Origin: Paroceanicella profunda
Lineage (GTDB): Bacteria > Pseudomonadota > Alphaproteobacteria > Rhodobacterales > Rhodobacteraceae
Direction: 5' to 3'
NCBI RefSeq assembly: GCF_005887635.2
Contig: NZ_CP040818.1
Location: 2,138,501-2,202,500 of the forward strand
Length of the DNA: 64,000 nucleotides
Below the pieces are notes generated by a model. It was not told the origin of the DNA, searched no databases, and saw only the letters and a list, made by a program, of their open reading frames with translations. Made by a program: the position numbers and the translations under genes. Shown here piece by piece: positions 25,747 through 34,854 of the stretch (positions within the stretch are counted from its first letter, which is position 1; every line of letters starts with the position of its first letter).

Positions 25747-28119
25747 ATGCCGAAGGATCATGACGGGATCGGTGCCTCCACCAAACGGCGCGAGGACGTG
25801 CGCTTCCTCTCCGGAGCAGGGCGCTACACCGACGACATCAACCTGCGCGGACAGGCTTACGCCTATTTCCTGCGCTCCTCCGTGGCCCACGGAAACCTCA
25901 CCTCCGTCGACACCGCCGAAGCCGAGGCCATGCCCGGCGTGGTCCGCATCTTCACCGCGAAGGATTTCGAGGGCGTGGGCGGGCTGCCCTGCGGCTGGCA
26001 GGTGACCGACCGGTTCGGCCAGCCGATGAAGGAGCCCGGCCACCCGGTGCTCGCCACCGGCAAGGTGCGCCATGTGGGCGACCCGATCGCCGTGGTGGTG
26101 GCCGAGAGCCTGGCGCAGGCGAAGGACGCCGCCGAGGCGATCCTGGTCGACATCGACGAGCTTCCGGCCGTCATCGACATGAAGGCCGCCGTGGCCGGGG
26201 GCTCGGCCCTCGTGCATGACGATGTGCCCGACAACCTGTGCTACGACTGGGGCTTCGTGGAGGAGAACCGCGACGCGGTGGACGCCGCCATCCGGGGCGC
26301 GCACCATGTCACCACGCTGGAACTGGTGAACAACCGCCTGGTGGCGAACCCGATGGAGCCGCGCGTGGCCGTGGGCGATTATGACCGCACCACCGGCGAG
26401 CACACGCTCTACACCACCTCGCAGAACCCTCACGTCATCCGCCTGCTGATGGGCGCCTTCGTGCTGGGTATCCCGGAGAACAAGCTGCGCGTGGTCGCCC
26501 CCGACGTGGGCGGCGGCTTCGGCACCAAGATCTTCCACTACGCGGAGGAGGCCTTCTGCACCTTCGCCGCCAAGGCGGTGAACCGCCCGGTGAAATGGAC
26601 CTGCGACCGCTCGGAGGCCTTCATCACCGATTGCCACGGCCGCGACCATGTGACGAAGATCGAACTGGCGCTGGACGCGGAGGGCAAGTTCCTCGCCGTG
26701 CGCACCGACACGCTGGCGAACATGGGCGCCTATCTCTCCACCTTCGCGCCCTCGGTGCCCACCTGGCTGCACGGCACGCTGATGGCGGGGAACTACACCA
26801 CGCCGCTGGTCTACGTGAACGTCCGGGCCGTCTTCACCAACACCGTGCCGGTGGACGCCTATCGCGGCGCCGGGCGGCCGGAGGCCACCTTCCAGCTCGA
26901 ACGCGTCATCGACAAGGCGGCGCGCGAGCTCGGCATCGACCCGATCGAGCTGCGCCGGCGCAACTTCATCAAGCCCGAGCAGTTCCCCTACCAGACCCCC
27001 GTCGCCGTGGTCTACGACACCGGCAACTACCACGCCACGATGGACAAGCTGGTGGAGATCGCCGACGTGGCGGGCTTCCCCGCCCGCCGTGCGGCCTCCG
27101 AGGCGAAGGGCAAGCTGCGCGGCTTGGGCATCGCGCATTACATCGAGGCCTGCGGCATCGCGCCCTCGCAGCTCGTCGGCCAGCTCGGCGCCCGCGCCGG
27201 CCTCTACGAGAGCGCCACCGTGCGGGTGAACGCCACCGGCTCGATCTCGGTCTACACCGGCTCGCACAGCCACGGGCAGGGGCATGAGACCACCTTCCCG
27301 CAGGTGGTGGCCCAGATGCTGGGCATCGATGCGAGCCAGGTCGACATCGTGCATGGCGACACCTCGAAGATCCCGATGGGCATGGGCACCTACGGCTCGC
27401 GCTCCATCGCGGTGGGGGGCTCGGCAATGTTCCGCGCCACGGAGAAGATCATCGCCAAGGCGAAGAAGATCGCCGCCCACCTCATGGAAGCCTCCGAGAC
27501 GGACGTGGAGCTGGCCGACGGCAAGTTCTCCGTGAAGGGCACCGACAAGTCCGTCGCCTGGGCGGAGGTCTGCCTCGCCGCCTACGTGCCGCACAACTAC
27601 CCGCTGGAGAGCATCGAGCCCGGGCTGGAGGAAACCTCCTTCTACGACCCCTCCAACTTCACCTACCCCTCCGGCGGCTATGCCTGCGAGGTGGAGGTGG
27701 ACCCGGAGACCGGGAAGGTCGAGATCCTCGCCTTCTCCGCGGCGGATGATTTCGGCAATGTCATCAACCCGATGATCGTGTCGGGCCAGGTGCATGGCGG
27801 TATCGCCCAGGGCATCGGCCAGGCGCTGCTCGAACAGGCGGTCTATGACGAAAATGGCCAGCTTCTGACCGGATCCTATATGGACTATGCGATGCCGCGC
27901 GCCGATGATGTGCCGATGTATGCCGTCGATCACAGCTGCGTCACGCCCTGCACCCACAATCCGTTGGGGGTGAAGGGCTGCGGTGAGGCCGGGGCCATCG
28001 GCTCGCCGCCCGCCGTGGTGAACGCGGTGATCGACGCCCTCTCCGCCAGGGGGGTCACGCATATCGACATGCCGCTCACGCCGGCCCGGGTCTGGGCGGC
28101 GATGAATGCGGCAGGGTGA
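25747..28119 (+). CDS. coxL: molybdenum hydroxylase large subunit (CoxL-like, form II)
   Basis: 790 residues. The N-terminal hammerhead domain starts [20 protein letters not shown]. Molybdopterin-domain signatures are [54 protein letters not shown] and [11 protein letters not shown] with the catalytic Glu. The loop AYRGAGR (about 371-377) defines form II; form I CO dehydrogenases have AYXCSFR with a Cys carrying the Cu atom, absent here. CO oxidation is therefore not assured and an aldehyde or N-heterocycle substrate is equally possible. The ATG at 25747 has GGGAGAAGAAACA upstream; earlier in-frame ATGs give non-homologous sequence. Confidence 0.93.
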   Translation: MPKDHDGIGASTKRREDVRFLSGAGRYTDDINLRGQAYAYFLRSSVAHGNLTSVDTAEAEAMPGVVRIFTAKDFEGVGGLPCGWQVTDRFGQPMKEPGHPVLATGKVRHVGDPIAVVVAESLAQAKDAAEAILVDIDELPAVIDMKAAVAGGSALVHDDVPDNLCYDWGFVEENRDAVDAAIRGAHHVTTLELVNNRLVANPMEPRVAVGDYDRTTGEHTLYTTSQNPHVIRLLMGAFVLGIPENKLRVVAPDVGGGFGTKIFHYAEEAFCTFAAKAVNRPVKWTCDRSEAFITDCHGRDHVTKIELALDAEGKFLAVRTDTLANMGAYLSTFAPSVPTWLHGTLMAGNYTTPLVYVNVRAVFTNTVPVDAYRGAGRPEATFQLERVIDKAARELGIDPIELRRRNFIKPEQFPYQTPVAVVYDTGNYHATMDKLVEIADVAGFPARRAASEAKGKLRGLGIAHYIEACGIAPSQLVGQLGARAGLYESATVRVNATGSISVYTGSHSHGQGHETTFPQVVAQMLGIDASQVDIVHGDTSKIPMGMGTYGSRSIAVGGSAMFRATEKIIAKAKKIAAHLMEASETDVELADGKFSVKGTDKSVAWAEVCLAAYVPHNYPLESIEPGLEETSFYDPSNFTYPSGGYACEVEVDPETGKVEILAFSAADDFGNVINPMIVSGQVHGGIAQGIGQALLEQAVYDENGQLLTGSYMDYAMPRADDVPMYAVDHSCVTPCTHNPLGVKGCGEAGAIGSPPAVVNAVIDALSARGVTHIDMPLTPARVWAAMNAAG

Positions 28120-28166
28120 AGACCGGGACGTGAGGAACGGGCACGACCCGTCCAAGGAGATGAGAC

Positions 28167-28952
28167 ATGTATGATTTCGAATTCGTGAAACCGGCCAGCG
28201 TCGCGGACGCCCTGGCGGCCCTCAACGACGAGGACGCGAAGCCCCTCTCCGGCGGCCAGACCCTGCTGCCGACCATGAAGCAGCGCCTCGCCATGCCCAC
28301 GAAGCTGGTGAGCCTCGCGGGCATGGCCGAGCTGATCGGCGTCTCCGCCGAGGGCGGCGTGCTCACCGTGAAGGGCGCCACGCCGCACGCGAAAGTGGCC
28401 GTGGAGGCCACCGCCTATCCGGCGCTCGCGGCCCTCGCCTCCCACATCGGTGACCCGGCGGTGCGCAACCGCGGCACCATCGGCGGCAGCCTCGCCAACA
28501 ACGACCCCTCGGCCTGCTACCCGGCCGCGGCGCTGGCCTCGGGGGCGACCATCGTCACCAATGCCCGCGAGATCCCGGCGGACGAGTACTTCCAGGGCAT
28601 GTTCACCACCGCGCTGGAGGAGCACGAGATCATCACCGCGGTGAAGTTCCCGATCCCGGAGGCGGCGAACTACCAGAAGTTCGTGCAGCCGGCCTCGCGC
28701 TTCGCCCTCGTGGGCGTGTTCGTGGCGAAATACGCGACCGGCGTGCGCGTGGCCGTGACCGGTGCCTCCGAGGAGGGCGTGTTCCGCTGGACCGAGGCCG
28801 AGGAGGCGCTCTCCGCCAGCTTCACGCCGGAGGCGGTGGCCGGGCTGAAAGCCTCCGCCGAGGGGCTGATCGGCGATATCCACGGCACGCCGGAATACCG
28901 CGCCCACCTGATCGGCGTGATGACGAAACGCGCCGTCGCCGCCGCGGCCTGA
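28167..28952 (+). CDS. coxM: molybdenum hydroxylase FAD-binding subunit (CoxM-like)
   Basis: 261 residues. It begins MYDFEFVKPASVADALAALN with the VAO-type FAD domain; flavin contacts are visible in SGGQTLLPTMKQRLAMP (about 30-46) and in RNRGTIGGSLANNDPSACYP (about 101-120). The C-terminal CO-dehydrogenase flavoprotein domain covers about 170-260. It transfers electrons from the 2Fe-2S subunit to an acceptor such as quinone or NAD. ATG with AAGGAGATGAGAC upstream. Last gene of coxS-coxL-coxM; the next gene encodes a quinone oxidoreductase. Confidence 0.93.
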   Translation: MYDFEFVKPASVADALAALNDEDAKPLSGGQTLLPTMKQRLAMPTKLVSLAGMAELIGVSAEGGVLTVKGATPHAKVAVEATAYPALAALASHIGDPAVRNRGTIGGSLANNDPSACYPAAALASGATIVTNAREIPADEYFQGMFTTALEEHEIITAVKFPIPEAANYQKFVQPASRFALVGVFVAKYATGVRVAVTGASEEGVFRWTEAEEALSASFTPEAVAGLKASAEGLIGDIHGTPEYRAHLIGVMTKRAVAAAA

Positions 28953-28975
28953 GCGCCGCTTCGCATGCCACGCCG

Positions 28976-28999
28976 GCCCCGGCCCGTCACGGCCGGGGC
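28976..28999 (+). terminator. stem-loop between coxM and the quinone oxidoreductase gene
   Basis: GCCCCGGCC (28976-28984) pairs perfectly with GGCCGGGGC (28991-28999) around a six-base loop. No T-run follows, so read-through into the downstream gene is likely. Confidence 0.5.
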
Positions 29000-29035
29000 T
29001 GCCGCGTCTCTGCAACCCTCCCGGGAGTATCGGCC

Positions 29036-30010
29036 ATGGCCAAGGCAATCCGCATTTCCTCCTTCGGTGGCCCCGAAGTGCTCGAATACGTCGACGTGGA
29101 GGTGGGGCAGCCGGGCCCGGGCGAGATCCGCCTCTCCCAGCGCGCCGTGGGGCTGAACTACATCGACGTCTACCAGCGCACCGGCCTCTACAAGCTGCCG
29201 CTGCCGGCGGTGATCGGGCTGGAAGGCGCCGGGATCGTCACCGCCGTGGGCGAAGGCGTCACCCATCTCTCGGAGGGGGACCGCGTGGCCTATGCCGCCG
29301 CCGCTCCCGGCGCCTATGCCGAGGAGCGGGTGATGCCGGCCGCGCAGGTCGTCGCCCTTCCTCCCGAGCTCTCCTTCGAGCAGGGCGCCGCGATGATGCT
29401 GCAGGGCCTCACCGTGCAGTACCTGTTCCGCTCCACCGCCAGCCTCGCGCCGGGCGACACGGTGCTGTTCCACGCCGCTGCCGGCGGGGTCGGGCTCATC
29501 GCCTGCCAGTGGGCGCGCGCCATGGGGCTGCGCCTCATCGCCACCGCGGGCACGGACGAGAAATGCGCCCTCGCGAAGGCCCATGGCGCGGCGGAGGCCA
29601 TCAACTACGCCACCTCCGATTTCACCGCCGCGGTGAAGGAGCTCACCGATGGCCGCGGCGTGCCGGTGGTGATGGATTCGGTCGGCGCCAGCACCTGGGA
29701 AGGGTCGCTGAACTGTCTCTCGCCGCGCGGGCTGATGATCACCTTCGGCAATGCCTCCGGCCCGGTGCCGCCGTTCAGCGTGTCCGAACTGGCGGCCAGG
29801 GGCTCGCTCTACGTCACCCGCCCGACGCTCTTCACCTACATCGCCGAGCCCGGCTCCGCGCAGGACCGTGCGGCGGACCTGTTCGACATGGTGTTGAGCG
29901 GCAAGGTGAAAATCGACATCGCCCGCATCCGCCCGCTGGCGGAGGCGGCCGATGCCCACCGCGACCTCGAGGCGCGCCGCACCACGGGCACGACGGTCTT
30001 CACCCTCTGA
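29036..30010 (+). CDS. qor: NADPH:quinone oxidoreductase (zeta-crystallin-like, MDR family)
   Basis: 324 residues. The GroES-like N-terminal domain (about 1-125) includes VGLNYIDVYQRTGLYKLPLP and VIGLEGAGIVTAVGEGV, the QOR signature; zinc ligands of true alcohol dehydrogenases are missing, as expected. The Rossmann domain has HAAAGGVGLIACQWARAMG (NADPH pyrophosphate loop, about 143-161) and ATAGTDEKCALAKAHGA. It reduces quinones by one electron in characterised members. Same strand as coxSLM, 83 bp downstream after a hairpin, so partial co-transcription is possible but functional coupling is only inference. Confidence 0.92.
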   Translation: MAKAIRISSFGGPEVLEYVDVEVGQPGPGEIRLSQRAVGLNYIDVYQRTGLYKLPLPAVIGLEGAGIVTAVGEGVTHLSEGDRVAYAAAAPGAYAEERVMPAAQVVALPPELSFEQGAAMMLQGLTVQYLFRSTASLAPGDTVLFHAAAGGVGLIACQWARAMGLRLIATAGTDEKCALAKAHGAAEAINYATSDFTAAVKELTDGRGVPVVMDSVGASTWEGSLNCLSPRGLMITFGNASGPVPPFSVSELAARGSLYVTRPTLFTYIAEPGSAQDRAADLFDMVLSGKVKIDIARIRPLAEAADAHRDLEARRTTGTTVFTL

Positions 30011-30083
30011 TCACCCTTTCACGGCATGCTGCGCGCCGGGCGGGCAAGACGGGGCAGGCGGGACAATTCGGAAGGTCCGGACC

Positions 30084-30572
30084 ATGACACGAACAGTTTC
30101 GATCCGCGCGGCAAGCCTCATGGGGCTCGCCGCCGCTCTCCTGCTCGGCGGCTGCGCCGACAGCCCGCCCGAGGGCGCCGCGGACACCGGCGCCCTGCCG
30201 CCGGCCACGCTGAACGGAGCGGAAGTCGTCACCGGCCCGGACAAGCCGAGCCCCGAGGCGCTGGACCGGGCAGAGGCGGTGTCGGACGCGGCAGCCGCCA
30301 CCACCGGCGCCCATGCCGATGTCGGCCCCCGGGCCCGCGAGATCGGCGAGCGTGAGCGCGAGCTGGCCCTCGTGCGCCGCAAGCTGGTGAGCCAGCGCCA
30401 CACGCTGCGCCAGCGCCGCGTTGCCGTGGACCCGGGGCTGGACGCCGAGGTCCTTGCTGCGACCACCGCACGGCCGAGCGCCACAGAGCCCGCGGCCCGG
30501 CTGGCGGAGATCAACGCCGCCATTCTCGACGCGCGCAACCTGTCGGACCGGCTCGCGGCCCTCCTGTCCTGA
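30084..30572 (+). CDS. putative lipoprotein, helical
   Basis: 162 residues. MTRTVSIRAASLMGLAAALL followed by LGGC is a standard lipoprotein signal with Cys near 24. Residues 25-70 are Ala/Pro/Gly-rich and likely flexible; 85-160 are highly charged and helical (REIGERERELALVRRKLVSQ, RLAEINAAILDARNLSDRL), compatible with a coiled coil reaching from the membrane. No family recognised. ATG chosen for GGAAGG upstream and the lipobox. A short inverted repeat (30579-30593) follows the stop. Confidence 0.65.
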   Translation: MTRTVSIRAASLMGLAAALLLGGCADSPPEGAADTGALPPATLNGAEVVTGPDKPSPEALDRAEAVSDAAAATTGAHADVGPRAREIGERERELALVRRKLVSQRHTLRQRRVAVDPGLDAEVLAATTARPSATEPAARLAEINAAILDARNLSDRLAALLS

Positions 30573-30774
30573 CGGGCGCCCCGTGGCACGGGGATTCAAC
30601 CGCAAGCCGTTCCGGCGTCTCGGGGTTAACACCTGATTATCAAATCCGCGCTCCAATGAGTGTCCGGGGGAATCGAGGTGGCCGCCGGCCGGGACGGGCA
30701 GCGCCACCATGATCTCCGCCATGAAAGGCCCACCGGCCGGCACTGCCTGCCGGAGAGGCGCTCGGGGAAGAGAG

Positions 30775-32388
30775 ATGGTAACGCAAGAACATCTTCAGGA
30801 TCTGGAATTGCTTGCTGCAATGATACGGCGCCGGCGACATGCCCAACTCATCGCGAGCCCCGGCCGATTCGAAGCGATGCATGCCTGCGAGGGCGATCTC
30901 CTGCTCGACCTGTCCTCCGCCGCGATGACACCGGAAGTGATTTCGGCGCTGCTCTCCTTCGCCGCCGCCTGCGGGCTGGGGGAACGCCGGTCGGCCTGGA
31001 TCGACGGGGAAACCGCCGCGGATCCCTCGCTGGAGGCGATCCCCGCGCCTGCGCTGCGTTGTCCGCCCGGGCAGGTGTCGGAGGTGGACGGCCAGGATAT
31101 CTCCCGCGCGCTGGACGCCAGCAGGCAGTGGCCCGAGACCCTCGCCATGGCCATCCGCAGAGGAGAGATCGGCGGCGCGGGCGGCCGGCCCTTCACCGAC
31201 ATCCTCCAGCTTGGCCCCGAGACGGCAGATCCCGGCCCGGCGATGGTCACGCGGAGCCTCACCGCCGCCGGGGGCGCCGCGCCACGGGTGCATTTCCTGT
31301 CCTCGAAGGAGGGCAACCGGCTGCGGCGCCTCACCGCGCGGCTGGACCCGGGAACAACGGCAATCGTCTTCGCCGAGCGCGAGATCCTGGCGCCGGAGAT
31401 CCGGATGCTGGCGTCGCGCCTGCGCGGCTGGCTCATCGCCCATCTCGGGGAAGCGGCGGCGCGCCGCCAGCTCTTTGCCGTCACCCGGGACGTGGAGACC
31501 GCGCGCGCCCTCGGCATGGATCCTGCGCGGATCATGGGCTTCACGAATCGCAGCCATGCCAGCTTCAGCTGCTGGTCGCCGCTCAATCTCGGCCTGCAGA
31601 TCGCCATCGGTCCGGACGCCCTGCTCGACCTGCGCCGGGGCGCCCATCAGATGGACATGCATTTCCGCGACGCCCCCAGCGCGATCAACCTCGGCACCCT
31701 GCTCGGCCTCGCGGATTTCTGGCATGAGGACATGCTGGGCCTCGCGCAGGCCGATCCGATGCAGTTCGGCGCCGGGCCGGATGACTGGGCAGCCTACATG
31801 CGCGGCCTGCGCAGCCGCCGGGGCGCCTCGTCCTCGCCGGGGCGCGCCAGGGTCGCCGATCTGCTGGTCTCGGCCCTGCCGGAGGACGTCGATTGGGATG
31901 AGTACCAGGTGTCCGCGATGGCCGAGGGCCTGCACAGCCTGCGGCAGCGCAGCCACGGGGGGCGGCAGCGCAGGCCGGGCGGGCCGGTTCTGATCGAACC
32001 GCGCCGTGGCGCGAGCCTGCCCGAACCCGGCCAGCCCACCGTGATCCTCGCCTATGGCCGCTTCGATGCCGTGACGCTCGGCCGACTGATGGCGCTCAGC
32101 GAACATCGGCTGTTCGTGACCGCCAGCCTGCGCGGCCGCAGCTTCCGCAGCGAGCCGCGCCGTGTGCCGGAGGAGGTGGCGCGACTGGGGCGCGTGTTCA
32201 GCACCGGGTCCATGACCGGCACGGACCCGGTGTTGCACGGGCTGGTCGCGCACCTGGTGCAACTGCGCGGCCTCACGCCGGAAGCGGGGCCGCACACCGG
32301 CAGGGCCGCTGAAGTCATCACCTTTCCCGGATTTTCCGGACGGCGCAGGCGCTCGGGCGCGCAGCAGCTTCCGCACCGGACCGGGTAA
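30775..32388 (+). CDS. glucose-6-phosphate isomerase-like protein lacking catalytic residues
   Basis: 537 residues, the usual PGI length, and collinear with PGI throughout: SPGRFEAMHACEGDLLLDLS near the start, GRPFTDILQLG (about 137-147), SCWSPLNLGLQIAIGPDALL with GAHQMDMHF (about 264-300), and VTLGRLMALSEHRLFV (about 433-448). Yet the functional motifs are altered. PGI's GIGGSDLGP reads GPETADPGP, the phosphate-binding SKTFTT segment reads AEREIL, the GGRYS arginine region reads HASFS, the GxNGQHAFYQLIHQG helix is not found, and the C-terminal VELGK lysine is replaced (RRVPEEVARLG). It keeps the fold and probably dimerises but should not isomerise glucose-6-phosphate. ATG 30775 follows GGGGAAGAG. 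Confidence 0.8.
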   Translation: MVTQEHLQDLELLAAMIRRRRHAQLIASPGRFEAMHACEGDLLLDLSSAAMTPEVISALLSFAAACGLGERRSAWIDGETAADPSLEAIPAPALRCPPGQVSEVDGQDISRALDASRQWPETLAMAIRRGEIGGAGGRPFTDILQLGPETADPGPAMVTRSLTAAGGAAPRVHFLSSKEGNRLRRLTARLDPGTTAIVFAEREILAPEIRMLASRLRGWLIAHLGEAAARRQLFAVTRDVETARALGMDPARIMGFTNRSHASFSCWSPLNLGLQIAIGPDALLDLRRGAHQMDMHFRDAPSAINLGTLLGLADFWHEDMLGLAQADPMQFGAGPDDWAAYMRGLRSRRGASSSPGRARVADLLVSALPEDVDWDEYQVSAMAEGLHSLRQRSHGGRQRRPGGPVLIEPRRGASLPEPGQPTVILAYGRFDAVTLGRLMALSEHRLFVTASLRGRSFRSEPRRVPEEVARLGRVFSTGSMTGTDPVLHGLVAHLVQLRGLTPEAGPHTGRAAEVITFPGFSGRRRRSGAQQLPHRTG

Positions 32389-32407
32389 CGCACCTGTCAG
32401 AGGAGGG

Positions 32408-32884
32408 TCACTGCTGCTCGCGGGCGTCGAGCAGGATGCGCATGTGCCTCAGTACCGGCAGGAGGGCGCGCAGCTTGTCCGGGCCTAGCCGCTCGGCCAG
32501 CTCCGAAAACACCGGTGCCACGGCGGCGACGGCCCTCTGGCGCGCTTCGAGCCCGGCGCGGCTGGCGGAGACATACTTGCGGCGTCCGTCCTCCCAGTCC
32601 GGGCGGATGTGGATGTACCCGGCATCGTCCAGACGCTGCAGGGTGTTGGTCATCGCGCCGCGGGTGACCTGGAAGATCCGGGCCAGTTGGGCGGGTGTGC
32701 GCTCCCCTCCCTGCCGGGCGAAATGAGTGAGGACCATGTAGTGTGACAGCTGCATGCCGGCGGGAAGGGCGCGCTGGATGCGCGTGCGGGCATGTTGCTC
32801 GATGCTCAGAATCTCGGAGAGCAGCGCCACCGTCAGCGGATCTTCATCCGCGGTGCCCGGAACCGCGAGGGGATTGCGCATCAT
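32408..32884 (-). CDS. MarR family transcriptional regulator
   Basis: 158 residues. A winged helix-turn-helix is flanked by dimerisation helices. The DNA-binding part includes LSHYMVLTHFARQGGERTPA, QLARIFQVTRGAMTNTLQRLDDAGYI (recognition helix) and the wing RPDWEDGRRKYVSASRAG, whose DxRxxxV pattern is family-typical. MarR proteins usually repress neighbouring genes and release on binding phenolics or oxidants. Its start overlaps the stop of the upstream nitrilase gene (ATGA), so it is in that operon and may report on or control it. Confidence 0.9.
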   Translation of the reverse strand: MMRNPLAVPGTADEDPLTVALLSEILSIEQHARTRIQRALPAGMQLSHYMVLTHFARQGGERTPAQLARIFQVTRGAMTNTLQRLDDAGYIHIRPDWEDGRRKYVSASRAGLEARQRAVAAVAPVFSELAERLGPDKLRALLPVLRHMRILLDAREQQ

Positions 32885-33723
32885 GCCGGTCCGGGGGCGG
32901 CGGAAAAGGGCCGGTCATGCTGCAGGCTCGGAACCTTCCTGCGCGCGCTGTCGACGAGGGCGAGGTCGAGATCGACCAGCGTGACGCCCGGCGCCTCGCC
33001 CGCATCGGCGAGCACCTCGCCCCAGGGCGCCACGACCAGAGAGTGACCCCAGGTGCGCCGCGGGGTCTCGCCGCCGCCGGGATGCGTGCCGCATTGCGCC
33101 GGGGCCAGCACGAAACAGCCGGTCTCGATGGCGCGCGCGCGCAGCAGCACTTCCCAATGCGCGCGGCCGGTGGGCACGGTGAAGGCGGCCGGCACCGTGA
33201 GCAGCCGCGCGCCGGCCTGCGCAAGCGCCCGGTAGAGGGCGGGAAAGCGCAGATCATAGCAGACGGTCATGCCCAGCGGTCCCCAGGGCGTGTCCGCGCA
33301 GACCAGCGCCTCTCCGGGGCGGAAACCGGCCGATTCGCGGTAGCTCTCGCCATCGGTCAGGGTGACGTCGAACATGTGGATCTTGTCATACCGCGCGCGG
33401 ATACCGCCATCGGGCCCGATCAGGAAGGAGCGGTTGGCGAAACGGCCATCGTCGTCGCCGGTCTTCAGCGCCAGCGAGCCGATGAGCAGCCAGACCCCGA
33501 GTTCCGCCACCACTGCGCGCAGGCGGGCGAGGGTGAGGTCATCCGCTTCCCGGCGCAGAACCTCGTGCTGGTGCGCGCGGCTCGAGGAGATGATGTTCGT
33601 CACCTCGGGCGTGAGAACGAGCTCGGCTCCGCCTGCGGCGGCCTCCCGCAACAGCGCCTCCGTGACCTCCAGGTTCTGCCGGGGGTCATCAGAGGCGGTC
33701 AGCTGGAGGAGGCCTGCGCGCAT
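32881..33723 (-). CDS. carbon-nitrogen hydrolase (nitrilase superfamily, Nit2/omega-amidase-like)
   Basis: 280 residues with the Glu-Lys-Cys triad of the superfamily. Glu is in ELVLTPEVTNIISSS (about 40), Lys in RYDKIHMFDVTL (about 112) and the nucleophile Cys in MTVCYDLRFPALYRALAQAG (about 155). HWEVLLRARAIETGCFVLAP and GHSLVVAPWGEVLADAG complete the fold. The YDKIHMFD and CYDLRFP forms match the Nit/omega-amidase branch, which removes ammonia from alpha-ketoglutaramate or deaminated glutathione. It lies 3 bp from the grxC stop on the same strand, which fits a link to glutathione repair. Confidence 0.93.
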   Translation of the reverse strand: MRAGLLQLTASDDPRQNLEVTEALLREAAAGGAELVLTPEVTNIISSSRAHQHEVLRREADDLTLARLRAVVAELGVWLLIGSLALKTGDDDGRFANRSFLIGPDGGIRARYDKIHMFDVTLTDGESYRESAGFRPGEALVCADTPWGPLGMTVCYDLRFPALYRALAQAGARLLTVPAAFTVPTGRAHWEVLLRARAIETGCFVLAPAQCGTHPGGGETPRRTWGHSLVVAPWGEVLADAGEAPGVTLVDLDLALVDSARRKVPSLQHDRPFSAAPGPA

Positions 33724-33726
33724 GCG

Positions 33727-33984
33727 TCAGGCGGCCAGGATGGGATCGAGCTTGCCCGTGCGCTCAAGCGCGTAGAGGTCGTCGCACCCGCCGATATGCG
33801 TGTCATCGATGAAGATCTGCGGCACGGTGCGGCTGCCCGCGGCGCGCGCGACCATTTTCGGGCGCAGCGTGGGGTCAGCCGCCACGTCGTATTCGATGAA
33901 GGCAACGCCCTTCTGGGAGAGGAGATTCTTGGCCATCCGGCAATAGCCGCAGGTGGGCGTGGTGTAGATTTCGACCTGTTTCAT
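33727..33984 (-). CDS. grxC: glutaredoxin 3
   Basis: 85 residues, normal for bacterial Grx3. The active site CGYC lies in TTPTCGYCRMAKNLLSQKG (about 11-14 for the cysteines). The cis-Pro segment SRTVPQIFIDDTHIGGCDDL and the glutathione-binding GGCDD are intact. It reduces protein disulfides and glutathione mixed disulfides using GSH. The ATG at 33984 has AGAGGTCCCCC upstream. First or second gene of a minus-strand run comF?-grxC-nitrilase-MarR. Confidence 0.95.
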   Translation of the reverse strand: MKQVEIYTTPTCGYCRMAKNLLSQKGVAFIEYDVAADPTLRPKMVARAAGSRTVPQIFIDDTHIGGCDDLYALERTGKLDPILAA

Positions 33985-34044
33985 GGGGGACCTCTGGGAA
34001 AACCGGAACAAAGCCAGATATAAGCGTTTCGTCCCGGCTTGCAA

Positions 34045-34767
34045 TCACCCGGGCGGGCGAACGCGGGTTTCCGGGGCGAGGGCGCGCGCCGCGGCGAGCA
34101 CGTCCACACCCGCGGCGCCGCCGGCGAGACAGGCCGTCGCGCAGGCGGTGAGCGTGGCGCCGGTGGTCATCACGTCATCGACCAGCAGGATGCGCAGGCC
34201 GGTGAGGGAGTGTCGCGGCCCCGGCGCGATGGCTCCGGCGAGGTTCGCGGCGCGGGCATCCAGGTCGCGCCCCACCTGGCTGGGCGTGTGGCGATGCCGG
34301 GCGAGAAGGTCGAGGACGACGGGCTTGCCGGAGAGGCGGGCGAGCGCGCGGGCCAGTTCGGCGGACTGGTTGTGCCCGCGCCGGGCAAGGCGCAGCCAGT
34401 GCAGCGGCACCGGGGCGATCACGTCTGCCCGGTCGAGCAGGTCGGCTCCGGCTCGCGCCATCCACCCGGCGATGGGCTTGGCGAGTTCCAGCCGGCCGGA
34501 GTGTTTCAGTGACAGGATCAACCGCCGGCCGGGCCCCTCATGCGCGATGGCGGCACGGGCGATGTCCCACGGCGGCGGGTGGGCGGAGCAGCGTGCGCAG
34601 TGCAGGTCGGGGCCGGCGAAGGCCCCCTCCACCGGGCTGGCGCAGCCCTCGCAAAGCGCGCCGGTGAGGAACTGCGTGTCGCGCCAGCAGGCCGCGCAGA
34701 GCGCGCGCTGGCTCTCCACCGGCTCGGCGCAGGCGATGCAGACCGGCGGGTAAACAAGGTCCAGCAT
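34045..34767 (-). CDS. comF: ComF family phosphoribosyltransferase-like protein
   Basis: 240 residues. The N-terminal zinc region has four CxxC-type pairs (PPVCIACAEP, ALCAACWRD, ALCEGCASP, HCARCSAHPPPW). The type I phosphoribosyltransferase domain has VIAPVPLHWLRLARRGHNQS (about 110-130) and the PRPP loop LRILLVDDVMTTGATLTACA (about 190-210). ComF proteins act in DNA uptake or processing in competent species and are otherwise widespread with unclear function. The ATG at 34767 is used; a TTG at 34791 would add eight residues matching the usual N-terminal helix. Divergent from the methyltransferase-like gene. Confidence 0.92.
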   Translation of the reverse strand: MLDLVYPPVCIACAEPVESQRALCAACWRDTQFLTGALCEGCASPVEGAFAGPDLHCARCSAHPPPWDIARAAIAHEGPGRRLILSLKHSGRLELAKPIAGWMARAGADLLDRADVIAPVPLHWLRLARRGHNQSAELARALARLSGKPVVLDLLARHRHTPSQVGRDLDARAANLAGAIAPGPRHSLTGLRILLVDDVMTTGATLTACATACLAGGAAGVDVLAAARALAPETRVRPPG

Positions 34768-34854
34768 CCGCCGGCCAAGGGCGTTCAGCAAAGGAATGGG
34801 TTTTCTCCGGCCGCGCCACGCACTATCTCCGGTGTCCCGGACATTTGGCGGATC

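Noticed and set aside
25047..28952. Form I (true aerobic) CO dehydrogenase
   Set aside because: Gene order is S-L-M and the active-site loop is AYRGAGR rather than AYXCSFR, so form II is assigned and CO oxidation left open.
30775..32388. Functional glucose-6-phosphate isomerase (pgi)
   Set aside because: Fold-level match is clear, but the phosphate-binding and catalytic motifs are not found, so the gene symbol is withheld.
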